64,000 nt of DNA, from contig NZ_KI912266.1 of the NCBI RefSeq assembly GCF_000235425.2, positions 7,831,130-7,895,129 on the forward strand, written 5' to 3'. Under the pieces are notes generated by a model. The model was not told the origin of the DNA and made no database searches. It saw nothing but the letters and a program-made list of their open reading frames with translations. The position numbers were made by a program, and so were the translations under genes. This stretch comes from Pseudofrankia saprophytica. Lineage in GTDB: Bacteria > Actinomycetota > Actinomycetes > Frankiales > Frankiaceae. The stretch's first letter is position 1. Every line of letters starts with the position of its first letter. Of this stretch, positions 25,942 through 35,628 are shown piece by piece.

Positions 25942-26229
25942 CGCCAGCGCCTTGGACTCGGCGCGCTGGTCGGCAACAATACGGGCTTCATCTTCGCGCG
26001 CTTCGGACACGATCTGTGCTGCACGGGCGAGCGCGGCGTCGGCGAACGTCTCGGCGTCGACGCGCAGTTGTTCGGCTTCCTGCCGGGTTTCCCGGGCGGC
26101 GCTGAGGATCTCCGCAGCTTGGAACTCGGCGTTGCGAACTTCGAGTTCGGCAGTGTGCCGGGCGATTGCCACGATCTCTTCGGCATGATGCCGTGCCGCG
26201 TCGACCACGAGGGCAGACTCCCAGCTCAA
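25942..26229 (-). pseudogene. Coiled-coil protein truncated by the miniature element
   Basis: The minus strand encodes a long amphipathic helix: AARHHAEEIVAIARHTAELE, RNAEFQAAEILSAARE, REDEARIVADQRAESKALAG. This Ala/Glu/Arg heptad pattern resembles DivIVA- or scaffold-like coiled-coil proteins. The frame enters the miniature element at 25941 and stops at 25912, within its end. The continuation beyond the element is not recognisable. The start (TTG at 26229) is uncertain. Confidence 0.55.
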
Positions 26230-26261
26230 GGCAGGTGGCCGAGTTCTGGAACCCCATAGGG

Positions 26262-28670
26262 TCAGCGCGGGAGGACGGCGAGAAGGCCGGTCCGGCCGTC
26301 GGGGAGCAGGGTGGTGATATGACCGGCGGCGATCCCGGTGGCGAGAACCGTGCCGCCGGTCGGCCAGACGGCCAGCGCGGCCGGGGCGGCCAACGCCGCC
26401 CGGCCGCGGTCGACCGCGGCCGGCGGGGTCGTGACGCCGCCGCCCGGCCCGGCGTGGAGTGGCAGGGTCACGACCCGGCCGGTCATGGGGTCCGCGACGA
26501 GCACCAGGCCGTCGGGCAGGACGACGAGTGACGTGGGCGCCCGCAGCCGCGACGCGGCGGAGCTCGGGCTGGCCGCGGGCTGGTATCGGCCGCCCGCCAG
26601 CGGGGTGATCTGCCCAGATGGCGCGACGGCTCGCACGCGGCCGTTGCCTGTGTCGGCGACGAGGACTCGCCCGTCGCGCAGCGCGGCCACGCCGGCCGGT
26701 CGCAGTAGCCGGGCGCGGACGGCCGCGCCGCCGTCACCGGCGTCCCCCGGCTGCCCGGTGCCGGCCAGGCGCCGGGCCTCGCTCGCGCCCGGGCGGCCGG
26801 GGTCGGTCGGCTGGGCGAGGGTGAGCCGCAGGACGCGGTGGTTGCCGGTGTCGGCGACCAGCAGACGGCCCTCGGGATCGAGCGCGACGGCGCGGGGTCC
26901 GCGCAGCACGAGCTCGGCGGGACTGAGCTCGGTCCAGCCGGCAGGCTCGGCGCGGACCGGCCCGGAGTGGTGGCGACCGGCGGTGAGCTGCCCACTGCTG
27001 GCTCCGGCGACCGTCTCGACAAGATCGGCTGCCGCATCCACTCGGCGGATCAAGCCATTGCCGCTGTCCGCGACATAGAGCGCACCGTCGGGACCGCACC
27101 CGAGGCCGTACGGGGTGTCGACCCGGGAGTGCCGCCCGGACCCCACCTCGCCGGAGTACCCGGCCTCGCCGGTGCCGAGGACGGGCACCGCGGGGCCGTC
27201 GGGATCGACGCGCAGGACGAGGTGACGGGTGGGCACGCTGACGTAGACCGTGCCGTCCGGCCCGACGGCGATTCCGTGCGCGCCGGGCACGGCGACCGGG
27301 GTCGGCTCGGCGCGTCGCCGGCCGGGAATCCGCGACACGCTGGTAGGACCAGTCGTCGTCCCATCCAGCCCGAGGTGCCGGCCGTCGGGCAGCAGCGCCA
27401 CGAACCGGGCGGCGGGCGGCCGCGTCGCGACCGGAGCGTGGGGCGGCGGCACCGGGACGGCGGCGGGTGCCCGGGCCGTGGGGGCCGTGGGGACTGCCGG
27501 AGCGGACTGCGCCGAGGGAAGGAGCGGGGTCGACGGGGCAGGGGCAGGCGCCTTGGCGGCCCGGCCGCGGAAACGGCGGCCGGCCGGCGCGGCGGGTGGC
27601 GGCCGGTCGGGCGGCGAGCTGATCACGGTGCCGGCGTCGGCCACGACGGTCCATGGCGCGGTCGCGGTCCCGTCCGGCGCGAGCGCCGGAAGGGCGACGG
27701 CTGTCGGCGGCGGTGCTGGAGCAGGAACGGCTGTCGAGGAGTCGGCCGGGGGCCGGTCGCCGGCGGGCGGCCCCAGCTGGCGGCCGCGCAGCTGTTCGTC
27801 GATGTAGACCGGCACGGCGCAGCGAGCCACCCAGTCGGGGCCGTAAAGGTGGGCGGCCGCGGCGAAGAGCGCGACCGCGAACTCGCGGCCAGTCTGGTAA
27901 CGCCCGGCCGGATCCTTGTGCAGCGCGCGCAGGACGACCTCGGCGATCGGGTCCGGCACCCGGCCGGTGAGCGGCGGGGGCGCGAGCTCGCGGTGGGCGT
28001 GATGCAGCTGTTCGAGGGCGCCGCGGAACGGCGGCGCCCCGGTGAGAATCTCGTAGAGGGTGATCCCCAGGGCGTAGACGTCGGCCGCGGGGGTGATCGG
28101 CGAGCCGTCGAGCTGTTCCGGCGGGGCGTAGACCGGGGTTGCGATGTTGGTGGCAGGGCTGAGCTCGTCGCCGAGGATCTTGGCGACGCCGAAGTCGGCG
28201 ACCTTGACCGTGCCGTCGGCGGCGACCAGCACGTTCTGCGGTTTGATGTCGCGGTGCACGATGCGCCGGGCGTGCGCGGCCCCGAGTGCGGCGCCGATCG
28301 CCACCCCTGCGGCGCAGGCGTCGAGGATCGACCGGCTGCTGGCCTGGCCGAAGTAGCGGCCCAGGGTGCCGTCGAGCCGCTCCATGACGAGCAGGTGCAG
28401 CTCGCCGTCGGTCTCGTAGTTGTAGACCTCGACCAGGTGCGGGTGGCGCAGGCTGGTCAGCATCCGGGCTTCCGCGCGCAGCCGGGCGGCCAGGTCGGCC
28501 CGGGCTGCCGGGGTCAGGCCGGGGCGGGCGGTGTCGATCCGCTTGATGGCGACGCGCTGGTCGATGTCGCGGTGACGACCGCCGAGGACGATGCCGAAGC
28601 CGCCGCTCCCGAGCACCTCGGTGATCTCGTAGACCCCGTGGAGGAGCGCTTCCTCGCGTTCGAACGCCAC
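26262..28670 (-). CDS. Ser/Thr protein kinase with C-terminal NHL-type beta-propeller
   Basis: 802 residues. The kinase domain (about 13-275) has the Gly loop LGSGGFGIVLGG, the Lys in VAIKRI, catalytic HRDIKPQNVL and DFGVAK. A Pro/Ala-rich linker (about 290-440) follows. The C-terminal part (about 450-800) has NHL-like repeats such as GIAVGPDGTVYVSVPT, GPDGALYVADSGNGLIRRV, EGRLLVADTGNHRVLRL and DGRVLVADTGNGRVRAV, expected to fold as a propeller. No membrane helix is seen, so it is probably cytoplasmic. It starts 18 bases after the STAND gene stop, likely one operon, so the STAND protein may be a substrate or partner (inference). Confidence 0.92.
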   Translation of the reverse strand: MAFEREEALLHGVYEITEVLGSGGFGIVLGGRHRDIDQRVAIKRIDTARPGLTPAARADLAARLRAEARMLTSLRHPHLVEVYNYETDGELHLLVMERLDGTLGRYFGQASSRSILDACAAGVAIGAALGAAHARRIVHRDIKPQNVLVAADGTVKVADFGVAKILGDELSPATNIATPVYAPPEQLDGSPITPAADVYALGITLYEILTGAPPFRGALEQLHHAHRELAPPPLTGRVPDPIAEVVLRALHKDPAGRYQTGREFAVALFAAAAHLYGPDWVARCAVPVYIDEQLRGRQLGPPAGDRPPADSSTAVPAPAPPPTAVALPALAPDGTATAPWTVVADAGTVISSPPDRPPPAAPAGRRFRGRAAKAPAPAPSTPLLPSAQSAPAVPTAPTARAPAAVPVPPPHAPVATRPPAARFVALLPDGRHLGLDGTTTGPTSVSRIPGRRRAEPTPVAVPGAHGIAVGPDGTVYVSVPTRHLVLRVDPDGPAVPVLGTGEAGYSGEVGSGRHSRVDTPYGLGCGPDGALYVADSGNGLIRRVDAAADLVETVAGASSGQLTAGRHHSGPVRAEPAGWTELSPAELVLRGPRAVALDPEGRLLVADTGNHRVLRLTLAQPTDPGRPGASEARRLAGTGQPGDAGDGGAAVRARLLRPAGVAALRDGRVLVADTGNGRVRAVAPSGQITPLAGGRYQPAASPSSAASRLRAPTSLVVLPDGLVLVADPMTGRVVTLPLHAGPGGGVTTPPAAVDRGRAALAAPAALAVWPTGGTVLATGIAAGHITTLLPDGRTGLLAVLPR

Positions 28671-28688
28671 CGCGACCTCGGCTGTCGG

Positions 28689-31600
28689 CTAGCTGGTGGA
28701 CGCCGGCGCCCGGCCGCACGGCGCGCGGTAGGGAACGTCGTCCAGGTAGGTTTCCCATTCCTGCTCGGTGACGGGGTCGCCGATGTTGGCGCACAGGCGC
28801 TCAACGTTGCGTTCGATGTTGAGATCGACGAGCACCGTGTAGGGATCAACTCCGGGGAAGGCGAAGGCGGCCATGAGGTAGTCGCCCGCGCCCTGGAACG
28901 CGCCCGTGAGGATGACCCCGGCCAGCGTGGGGAACGACAGGAACCATTGGGGGCTGCGTGGCTGGGACACGTCCCAGATCCGGGTCTGCAGCGAACCGCC
29001 GGCGACGAGGCGCCGCCCGTCCGCGCTGAAGGCGAGCACGTTGGCCCCCGAAGCCTGCCTGGTGGTGGTGCCGACGACCCGCGGCCTGGCCGGGTCGGAC
29101 ACGTCGACCAGCCGGATCTGGCCGTCCTCACCGCCCAGCGCGACGATGTGGCCATCGGGGCGGAACACCGGCGGCGAGACGAGCTCGTCGCCGAGGTTGA
29201 GCGTGCCCTCGGGGCCGCCGGTGAGATTCCCGGCCACCGGCCACACCTTGAGGGTCTGGTCGTTGCTGGTCGCCGCGAGCCGCGTCCCGTCCGGGCTGAA
29301 GGCCACCTGCGCCGCCCCGGTTGGTTTGAAGGCATTGGGCTGCGTGCCCAGCATCGTCGGAGCCCGGGGATTCGTGATGTCCCACAGTTCCACCCCGCCG
29401 AAGTCGCCGATCGCCAGGCGGCGCCCGTCGGCGTTGACGGCGACGCTGACCGTCTGGTCCACCTCCCGCGGCAGGACAGCCAGGGGGGCGATCGTCGGTG
29501 GCGGCTTGGTCGGGTCATAGCGCGGCCAGCCGGCGATCGCCCGGTCGGACACGTCCCAGATACTGATCTTGTCGCTGGTGTTGACGGCGAGGATCCCCCC
29601 AGAGAGCGAGAGGCTGGCGCCCGCGACGGCGTACGGCTCGTCAGGAAGATCGAGCGTCACGGCTGCCCGCAACCGCTGGTCCGGCGGGAGGCCAGCCTTG
29701 ATCACGTCGTCGTGGACGAACAGATCGCGCAGTTCGGTGATGGTGATCGTGGAGCTGGCGGAGCGGGGAAGAATCGCCACGGGCGTGGTCCGTCGGAACG
29801 TGGGCGACGGCGTCGAGTGGAGCCAGCGCAGCGCCCCGTCGGAGCCGCTGACGACGATCCAGGACCGGTCGGTTGGATCGACCGCGAGCGACCAGGGCGT
29901 GGCCCGCAGGCCTATCTCCTCGAGCGTGCTGGACGCGTCGTCCGTGTTGTCGCCGGCCGTCTGGACGCCGATCGGGAGGGTGGCGACCTCGTTGGCGGCG
30001 GACGCGACGGCGAGCACGTGCGGCGAGAGGTAGGTGACCGCGGTCAGCTGGGAGTCCAGCGTCGTCTGCCGTCCGATGCGGGTCGCCGTGCCGTTCTTGA
30101 CGGCGTACCGGATGAGCGCGTCGTAGATGGTCTCGACCACGAGTTCGTCGCCGGCCGGGCTGAACGCGAGCGCCCGGATCTGCGTGGTCTGCGCGAGGTC
30201 TTCCCGCGGGGTGTAGAGCACCTGGGGCAGGCCCGGTGCCGCCGGGTTGGTGACGTGCCAGAGCAGCGCACGGCCGTCCTCACCGCCGGTCGCCAGCAGG
30301 GTGCCGTCCGGGCTGAAGGCAACGGCGCGTACCGAGGCGCCGGCGTCCAGCGCGCCGGCGATCCGTGGCGCGCCGGGAACCGACACGTCGAAGAGCGCGA
30401 CCGCGTTCCCGTAGCCACCGGCGGCGAGCAGGTCGGCCTTCGGGCTGAAGGCCAGTCCGAACACGCCGCCGGCGGCGAGCGGCGCCGGCAGCAGCGTGTC
30501 CCGAACCCGGGGCGCCGCTCGGTTCGTCACGTCATAGATCCGCACCTCGCCGTTCGAGGTACCGACGGCCATCAGGCGCCCGCTGCGGTCGAACGTCACC
30601 GCCTTGACGGCATGTGCCTGCGTCGCGGTGCCCTGGCGCAGCGGCGCGCCCACCGGCCGTGCCGCGGCCGAGGTGCCGACGGTGACGTCCCACAGCTTGA
30701 CGACGCCGTCGTCGGAGCCGCTGGCTACCGTCCGGCCGTCCGGGTTCCACGCGACCGTCCCGATCGAGCCCTGGTGCGCGTGCAACAGCCGGGACGGAGT
30801 CTGGGCACCGAGGACCGCGGTCCGCGCCTCCGGCGTGTCGGCGATGCGCTCCGCGACGAGCGCCATCTGCGCGCCGACCTCCGAGTTGTCGCCGGAGATG
30901 CTGTCGGCGATGTCGGCGACGTGGGCCGACGAGGCCCTGTTCTCCGCAGCTGTCGCGCTGTTCTTCGCGGCTGTCGCCCCCGCGCGGCTGACGAACGCGA
31001 CGGTGGTCATGCCGGCGGCGACGAGGGCGACGGCGGTGAGCGCGGCGACCAGCGCCAGCAGCCGACGTGTCCGCCGGCGCATCTGGTCGGCTTCGGCCCG
31101 CTCGCGGGCGACGGAGGCGTCGTAGTAGTCGGCCGCCGGGCTCGGCAGCGGCCGGCGGCGCCCGCCAGGCTCGGCCCACTCCCGGGCCGCGGCGAGCCGC
31201 TGGCCGCGCAGCAGCAGCGCCGGGTCACGACCGTTGTCCTCCCAGTCCTGGCCGCCGTCATCGAGCCGCTGCCGGACCAACGCCCCCGCCCGGTCCAGTT
31301 CCAGCCACTCCCGCAACCGCGGCCACGCCCGCAGCAACGCCTCATGGGTGATCTGCACCCGGTCCTCGTCGGCCTCCACCAACCGCAGCTCACCGATCAA
31401 CTGGTCGAGAACCCCGGCCGCCCCCGGCGCCTGCACCTCGGCCAGCAACGCCGCCCGCTGCCGTGGCCGCCGGGTCGTCTCCCCCAGCTCACCCACCCGC
31501 ACCAGCCCGAGCAGCAACGCCCGTGCGCTCTCCTGCGCCGCCGCGTCCAATCCGGTGAACCAGTCGTCGGCGGTCTTCGTCAACGCCCCGGCCAGCCGAC

Positions 31601-33353
31601 CCACCCGCCGGTAGGCGTCGACGGTGAGCGTCCCGGAGGCACGGAGCTCCCAGGTTGCCCGCAGCGCGTGCGCGAGCAGCGGCAACGACCCGGAGCCGGA
31701 CCCGGCCATGCTCTCGTCGAAGAGGTCGTCGAGGACCAGCTCGACCAGGGCCGGCTCGACGGCCAGGCCAACCGCGCCCGCCGGGCGGACGACCACTTCC
31801 CGGATGTCCTCGGGCCGCATCGGACCGATGACCACCTGCCCCCGGGCCAGCGCCTGCGCGAGCAGCGGATGGTCCACACACGGCAGGTAGAAATCACCCC
31901 GCACGGTGATCAACACGACGGCCGGCCCGGGTCTGCCGTCCGGCCCCGGCGTCGCCAGCGACACCAGCGCCTCGATGAACGCCGCCCGCTCCCCCTCATC
32001 GGCACAGAGGGTGAACGTCTCCTCGAACTGGTCGACCGCCACGACAAGGCGCCGGACCACGGCCGCGCCGCCGATGGTCGGCTCCACCGGCGTGGACGTG
32101 AGGTCCAGCGAGGTCATGGCCGGGCCGCGCAGCGCGCGGTGGGCCAGCAACTCGCCGACGAGACTGGCGAAGCGCGCCGGCTCGTCGCGGACGGTCTGCA
32201 GGATCGCGCCGCTCAGTCCAGGGGCCGAGATCTCCTCGAGCACCCGGGTAGTCAGCACTGCCAGCGGGTGGTATCCGGGAGTGAGTACCACCTGGACATG
32301 ATCCGCGGACAGGCCGGGCAGCTCGCCCCGACGCAGCGCCGGCAGTACGCCGGCCCGCAGCACCGAAGACTTCCCAGCCCCCGAGGCGCCGACCAGCACC
32401 AGCGGCCCGGCGTCCACCGGCCGGAACCGAAGCGCGCCGAGCACATCGTCGACGGTCTCCGACCGGCCGAAGAAGAACTGCCGGGAGTCGGCGTCGAACG
32501 ACGCCAGGCCCGGGTAGGGGGAGCGCGCCCCGGCGCCGGTCGTGGCCAGACCCGAGGCTGCCGGGACCGGACCGCTGGCCCCGCGGTCGGGCAGCACCAC
32601 CGTCGGCTCGGCCCTGGCCGGGTCGGTCGGGGTCAGCCTCGCGATGTTGCGCGCGATCGGCGTGTCCGCCGCACTGCCTGCCAGGTATGCCGCGCGCACC
32701 CCGTCGGTCGGGTCGAGCAAGGTCTGGGTCGCCGCCAGAACGCCGCCGACCGTAAGCGATTCGGGGCCGTTCGGGTCGCCGCTCGCCAGCAGTCGGCCCA
32801 GGCCGGCGACCGCGGGTGGGAGGGGGCCCGCGGCGAACACCGGCTCCGCCTCACTCACCGCGACCAGGAGCTCCAGCCCGCCGTCCTGACGGGCAGCCGC
32901 TGTGAGGAGCGCGTCCGCGACATCGTGGCCGGCGCCGTTCGCGCGCCAGCCGTCGACGAACACGACCCGATGCCGGGCCGGGGACGCCGCGACGAGCGCG
33001 AGCAACTGGCTGAAACGCAGCGCGCCCGCCTGGCCGCCCGCAGTCGGGTCACCGACCAGCAGCGGCTCCCCACCCGAGGCGCCGAGCAGACCCAGCCAGC
33101 AGACCAGCAGCAGCTCCGTGGGGACAGTACCGGCGCGGGTCAGCGCCAGCGCGACGTCGACTGCGGCACGCGGCCCGTCGAGGATCTCCACCCGGCTATC
33201 GACCAGGCCGCCGGGGCCGGTCAGATACCGACGCAAAGCATCCGCGCCGCGCCGCGCGACCGCCGCGCCCCCGTTGCCGACCCCACCATCCGGGCAGATG
33301 ATCAAGCCGAAGGAATCTGCCGGCAAGCCTGCCGACGCGAGTTGATCTGACAT
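28689..33353 (-). CDS. Degenerate caspase-like, STAND NTPase, WD40 protein
   Basis: 1554 residues. Residues 15-215 look like a caspase-type fold without its catalytic pair: the usual SGHG position reads CWLGLLG (about 87-93) and the usual DCC position reads FVDGWRA (134-140). A STAND NTPase (about 280-700) opens PYPGLASFDADSRQFFFGRS, with Walker A GASGAGKSS (324-332) and Walker B VVAVDQFEE (near 440). A membrane helix (near 760) follows. WD40 repeats fill the rest (SGSDDGVVKLWDV, AFSPDGTLLATGGEDGRALL), ending EQEWETYLDDVPYRAPC. The ATG at 33353 has GAGG seven bases upstream; a GTG two codons earlier is possible. Probably a signal-responsive scaffold in a conflict or stress system. Confidence 0.88.
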   Translation of the reverse strand: MSDQLASAGLPADSFGLIICPDGGVGNGGAAVARRGADALRRYLTGPGGLVDSRVEILDGPRAAVDVALALTRAGTVPTELLLVCWLGLLGASGGEPLLVGDPTAGGQAGALRFSQLLALVAASPARHRVVFVDGWRANGAGHDVADALLTAAARQDGGLELLVAVSEAEPVFAAGPLPPAVAGLGRLLASGDPNGPESLTVGGVLAATQTLLDPTDGVRAAYLAGSAADTPIARNIARLTPTDPARAEPTVVLPDRGASGPVPAASGLATTGAGARSPYPGLASFDADSRQFFFGRSETVDDVLGALRFRPVDAGPLVLVGASGAGKSSVLRAGVLPALRRGELPGLSADHVQVVLTPGYHPLAVLTTRVLEEISAPGLSGAILQTVRDEPARFASLVGELLAHRALRGPAMTSLDLTSTPVEPTIGGAAVVRRLVVAVDQFEETFTLCADEGERAAFIEALVSLATPGPDGRPGPAVVLITVRGDFYLPCVDHPLLAQALARGQVVIGPMRPEDIREVVVRPAGAVGLAVEPALVELVLDDLFDESMAGSGSGSLPLLAHALRATWELRASGTLTVDAYRRVGRLAGALTKTADDWFTGLDAAAQESARALLLGLVRVGELGETTRRPRQRAALLAEVQAPGAAGVLDQLIGELRLVEADEDRVQITHEALLRAWPRLREWLELDRAGALVRQRLDDGGQDWEDNGRDPALLLRGQRLAAAREWAEPGGRRRPLPSPAADYYDASVARERAEADQMRRRTRRLLALVAALTAVALVAAGMTTVAFVSRAGATAAKNSATAAENRASSAHVADIADSISGDNSEVGAQMALVAERIADTPEARTAVLGAQTPSRLLHAHQGSIGTVAWNPDGRTVASGSDDGVVKLWDVTVGTSAAARPVGAPLRQGTATQAHAVKAVTFDRSGRLMAVGTSNGEVRIYDVTNRAAPRVRDTLLPAPLAAGGVFGLAFSPKADLLAAGGYGNAVALFDVSVPGAPRIAGALDAGASVRAVAFSPDGTLLATGGEDGRALLWHVTNPAAPGLPQVLYTPREDLAQTTQIRALAFSPAGDELVVETIYDALIRYAVKNGTATRIGRQTTLDSQLTAVTYLSPHVLAVASAANEVATLPIGVQTAGDNTDDASSTLEEIGLRATPWSLAVDPTDRSWIVVSGSDGALRWLHSTPSPTFRRTTPVAILPRSASSTITITELRDLFVHDDVIKAGLPPDQRLRAAVTLDLPDEPYAVAGASLSLSGGILAVNTSDKISIWDVSDRAIAGWPRYDPTKPPPTIAPLAVLPREVDQTVSVAVNADGRRLAIGDFGGVELWDITNPRAPTMLGTQPNAFKPTGAAQVAFSPDGTRLAATSNDQTLKVWPVAGNLTGGPEGTLNLGDELVSPPVFRPDGHIVALGGEDGQIRLVDVSDPARPRVVGTTTRQASGANVLAFSADGRRLVAGGSLQTRIWDVSQPRSPQWFLSFPTLAGVILTGAFQGAGDYLMAAFAFPGVDPYTVLVDLNIERNVERLCANIGDPVTEQEWETYLDDVPYRAPCGRAPASTS

Positions 33354-34207
33354 TCCCACCCTCGGACCTGTGCATCCCTGTTATATCGCGGCGAACATCA
33401 ACGCCACAAACCTGGAGCCGACCGCGCTGCATGCAGATCCTACTGTGTGGGCGCACAATAAACCGCCGATGACCTGGTGCGGTGAAGCCGGTCCAGACCC
33501 GGAATTGTTGTCAGTTTCAAAGAAGCGGTAAAGACGCGAGGAGAAAGTCGCGTAGCTGACAGCGCACCGGCACCGTGCGGAATCTGAACGCACGGGTGCG
33601 GGCGCTTTTCAGCGGCCGACGCGCGACGGTACCGCCGACCTGTCCGCCGGGCGACACCGCCGGAATCCCAGCGCCGGATCGCGCGGCCGTATACTCCCCC
33701 TCCCACGGAGGCGCACCGGCTTCTTCCGGCACGGTTGCGTTCGCCGGGCGGAGCGGCTGGGGTGACCGGTCGGGCATGATCGACTGAGGCGCCGTCGTCG
33801 TGTTCGTCTGCCAGTCCGACCACCGACCGCGTCCGACGTACGGGCGGTCCTCGACGCGGCGAACGAACAGCGCAACGCGGCCCGGTGGTCGATCGCACTG
33901 GCGCAGCAGCCAAAACCCCAGGTCAGCGCCCACGATCGAATATCGGGCACCCACAGGGTGCCGATCAGGGTGCACAACCCAAGACAGTGGGCCTGGTCAG
34001 CGAGCGCGGTCTCGACCTGGCCCGCGAGCAGGTGCTGCTGGAGGCGGGCGAGGACCTGGTGAGCCTCGGCGACCCGCAGGCTGGCGCTCAGCGGCGTGAG
34101 ATCGGACCACTCGAGCACGCTGGCCTTGTGGACGGTGGGGCGGTGCCGTCCTCACGGCGTCGGGCGTTGGGCAGCCGTCTTCCCCTGGCGCTGCGCGGTC
34201 GCGGTCG
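33354..34207. other. Large intergenic stretch
   Basis: No confident gene in 850 bases. The left 200 bases are lower in GC and probably hold the promoter of the STAND/kinase operon. A minus-strand frame from 34118 to 33609 begins LTPLSASLRVAEAHQVLARL and has amphipathic helices, but it changes character near 33900 and matches nothing I know. It may be a decayed gene. Confidence 0.45.
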
Positions 34208-35056
34208 TCAGCTGGGCAGGAAGTCTGTGCGGTGGGTTTCGATCCAGGAGCGGAAAGATCGGGCGGGGTGACCGGTGATTCGTTCAACTGTGTTGGTGAC
34301 CGGGGCGGTCTGGCCGATGCTGGCCGCGGCGACGTCGAGCAGGGTTTCCACAATCGGGCGGGGCATTCGACCCTGCTCGCGTTCGAGTGCCTGGTCGCGG
34401 GTCAGATCGTCGACGGGGAGCTCGACGCCGAGCACGTCGCCGATGGTCGCGACCGCCTCCCGCAGGCGCAACGGCTGCGGTCCGGTGAGGATCTGCATCC
34501 GGGCGCGGAAAGTGTCGCGGGTGAGCAGGTCCGCCGCGACCTGTGCGATGTCGTCGGGATGAATCGGCGTGACGGAGGCGTCCCCGAAAGCCATCGCGAC
34601 TCGGCCGGTGGTACGGATCTGGTCGGCCCAGTCGCGCTGGGCGTTGGTCGCGAGCCAGCTCGGGTAGAGCACGGTGTGTTGCAGGCCGGAGCTGGCGACG
34701 GCCCGCTCGACCGCGCGGTGGACCAGCCCGATGGGCCGGGCGAACTCGCCGGCCTCGTAGGCCGACGGCGAGGACAGCAGCACCAGGTAGCGCACGCCGG
34801 CCTTCGCGGCCGCTTCCAGGAAGCCGTCGATAGGGCCGCGGACCGGATAGAGGAAGACGGCCTCGACGCCGCGCAGCGCGTCCGCCGCGGCCGGCCCTGG
34901 GTCGGTGAGGTCGAGTTCGGCCGCCTCGGCGCCGGCGGGTAGCCGTAGGGTCGTGGCGTCGCGGGCAGAGCCCCGAACCGGCCGTCCGGCCGTAGCCAGG
35001 GCGGTGAGCAGGCGCGATCCGACGTTCCCGCGCGCGCCGGTGACAAGGATGGTCAC
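34208..35056 (-). CDS. NmrA-like NAD(P)-binding protein
   Basis: 282 residues of the atypical short-chain dehydrogenase group. The N-terminal dinucleotide motif is MTILVTGARGNVGSRLL; a later VLLSSPSAYE carries the family Ser-rich strand, and FARPIGLVHRAVERAVASSG follows. The canonical YxxxK is not conserved, so it may be a redox-sensing or quinone-reductase-like protein rather than a classical dehydrogenase. It is divergent from a MarR gene, with twin palindromes between them; it is the probable target of that repressor. Confidence 0.88.
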   Translation of the reverse strand: MTILVTGARGNVGSRLLTALATAGRPVRGSARDATTLRLPAGAEAAELDLTDPGPAAADALRGVEAVFLYPVRGPIDGFLEAAAKAGVRYLVLLSSPSAYEAGEFARPIGLVHRAVERAVASSGLQHTVLYPSWLATNAQRDWADQIRTTGRVAMAFGDASVTPIHPDDIAQVAADLLTRDTFRARMQILTGPQPLRLREAVATIGDVLGVELPVDDLTRDQALEREQGRMPRPIVETLLDVAAASIGQTAPVTNTVERITGHPARSFRSWIETHRTDFLPS

Positions 35057-35093
35057 GACACTCCAGAGTGAGTCGACGAGACAGGGATATTGC

Positions 35094-35124
35094 CTTTGCT
35101 AGCAAAGCATCTTTGCATGCAAAG
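35094..35124. promoter_or_regulatory. Twin palindromic operator for MarR
   Basis: CTTTGCTAGCAAAG (35094-35107) and CTTTGCATGCAAAG (35111-35124) are both perfect 14-bp palindromes. They share CTTTGC/GCAAAG arms and are centred 17 bp apart. They lie between the divergent NmrA-like and MarR genes, where a MarR dimer should bind to repress both. Confidence 0.8.
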
Positions 35125-35145
35125 CAAAATATGGCGAGGAGGGTG

Positions 35146-35628
35146 ATGTCAACCCAGCCCGGGCGCGGGGGCGAACTTGATGTGGACGAGGCCGTCCGTG
35201 CGCTGTTGCTGCTGATGCCGCAGCTGATCGGGCGGGCGAAGCGGACGCCGCCGCCAGCCGAGCTGGCCGGGTTGGCCCTCGGCCCGCGGCACCTGTCGCT
35301 GCTGTCTTACCTGCTGTTCGACGGGCCCATGACCGTCAATGAGCTGGCTGCGCGGCTGGAGGTGGCGCCGACGACGGTCAGCCTCATGACTGCCGACCTC
35401 GGCCGGGGCGGGGTCGTGGAACGTCGCGAGGACCCCGACGACCGCCGGCGACGGATCGTGAGCATCACCGACGCCGGCCGACCGGCGATCGAGGGATGGC
35501 TCGGCCCAGGCGCCGCCGCCTGGCGGGAGGCCCTCGGGCCCCTGACCTCGGCCGAGCGCCAGCTGGTCGTCGACACCCTGCGCGCCTACGAACGCGCCGC
35601 CAGCGAGCGGTCCTCACCCGCAAGCTAA
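35146..35628 (+). CDS. MarR-family transcriptional regulator
   Basis: 160 residues. Winged-helix region: LSLLSYLLFDGPMTVNELAA, RLEVAPTTVSLMTADLGRGG and VERREDPDDRRRRIVSITDA (the wing). It should repress its own gene and the divergent NmrA-like gene through the palindromes just upstream, releasing DNA on binding a phenolic or oxidised ligand. The ATG at 35146 follows AGGAGG closely; the GTG directly before it is an alternative start. Confidence 0.92.
   Translation: MSTQPGRGGELDVDEAVRALLLLMPQLIGRAKRTPPPAELAGLALGPRHLSLLSYLLFDGPMTVNELAARLEVAPTTVSLMTADLGRGGVVERREDPDDRRRRIVSITDAGRPAIEGWLGPGAAAWREALGPLTSAERQLVVDTLRAYERAASERSSPAS

Noticed and set aside
26838-33350. A 2170-codon open frame on the plus strand opposite the kinase and STAND genes
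   Set aside because: It is the GC-bias mirror of two real genes on the other strand. It has no domain, and its residues are Arg/Gly/Asp/Gln-rich.
33609-34118. Minus-strand frame that could be a regulatory protein
   Set aside because: It changes character midway and matches no family I know; kept only as an intergenic note.
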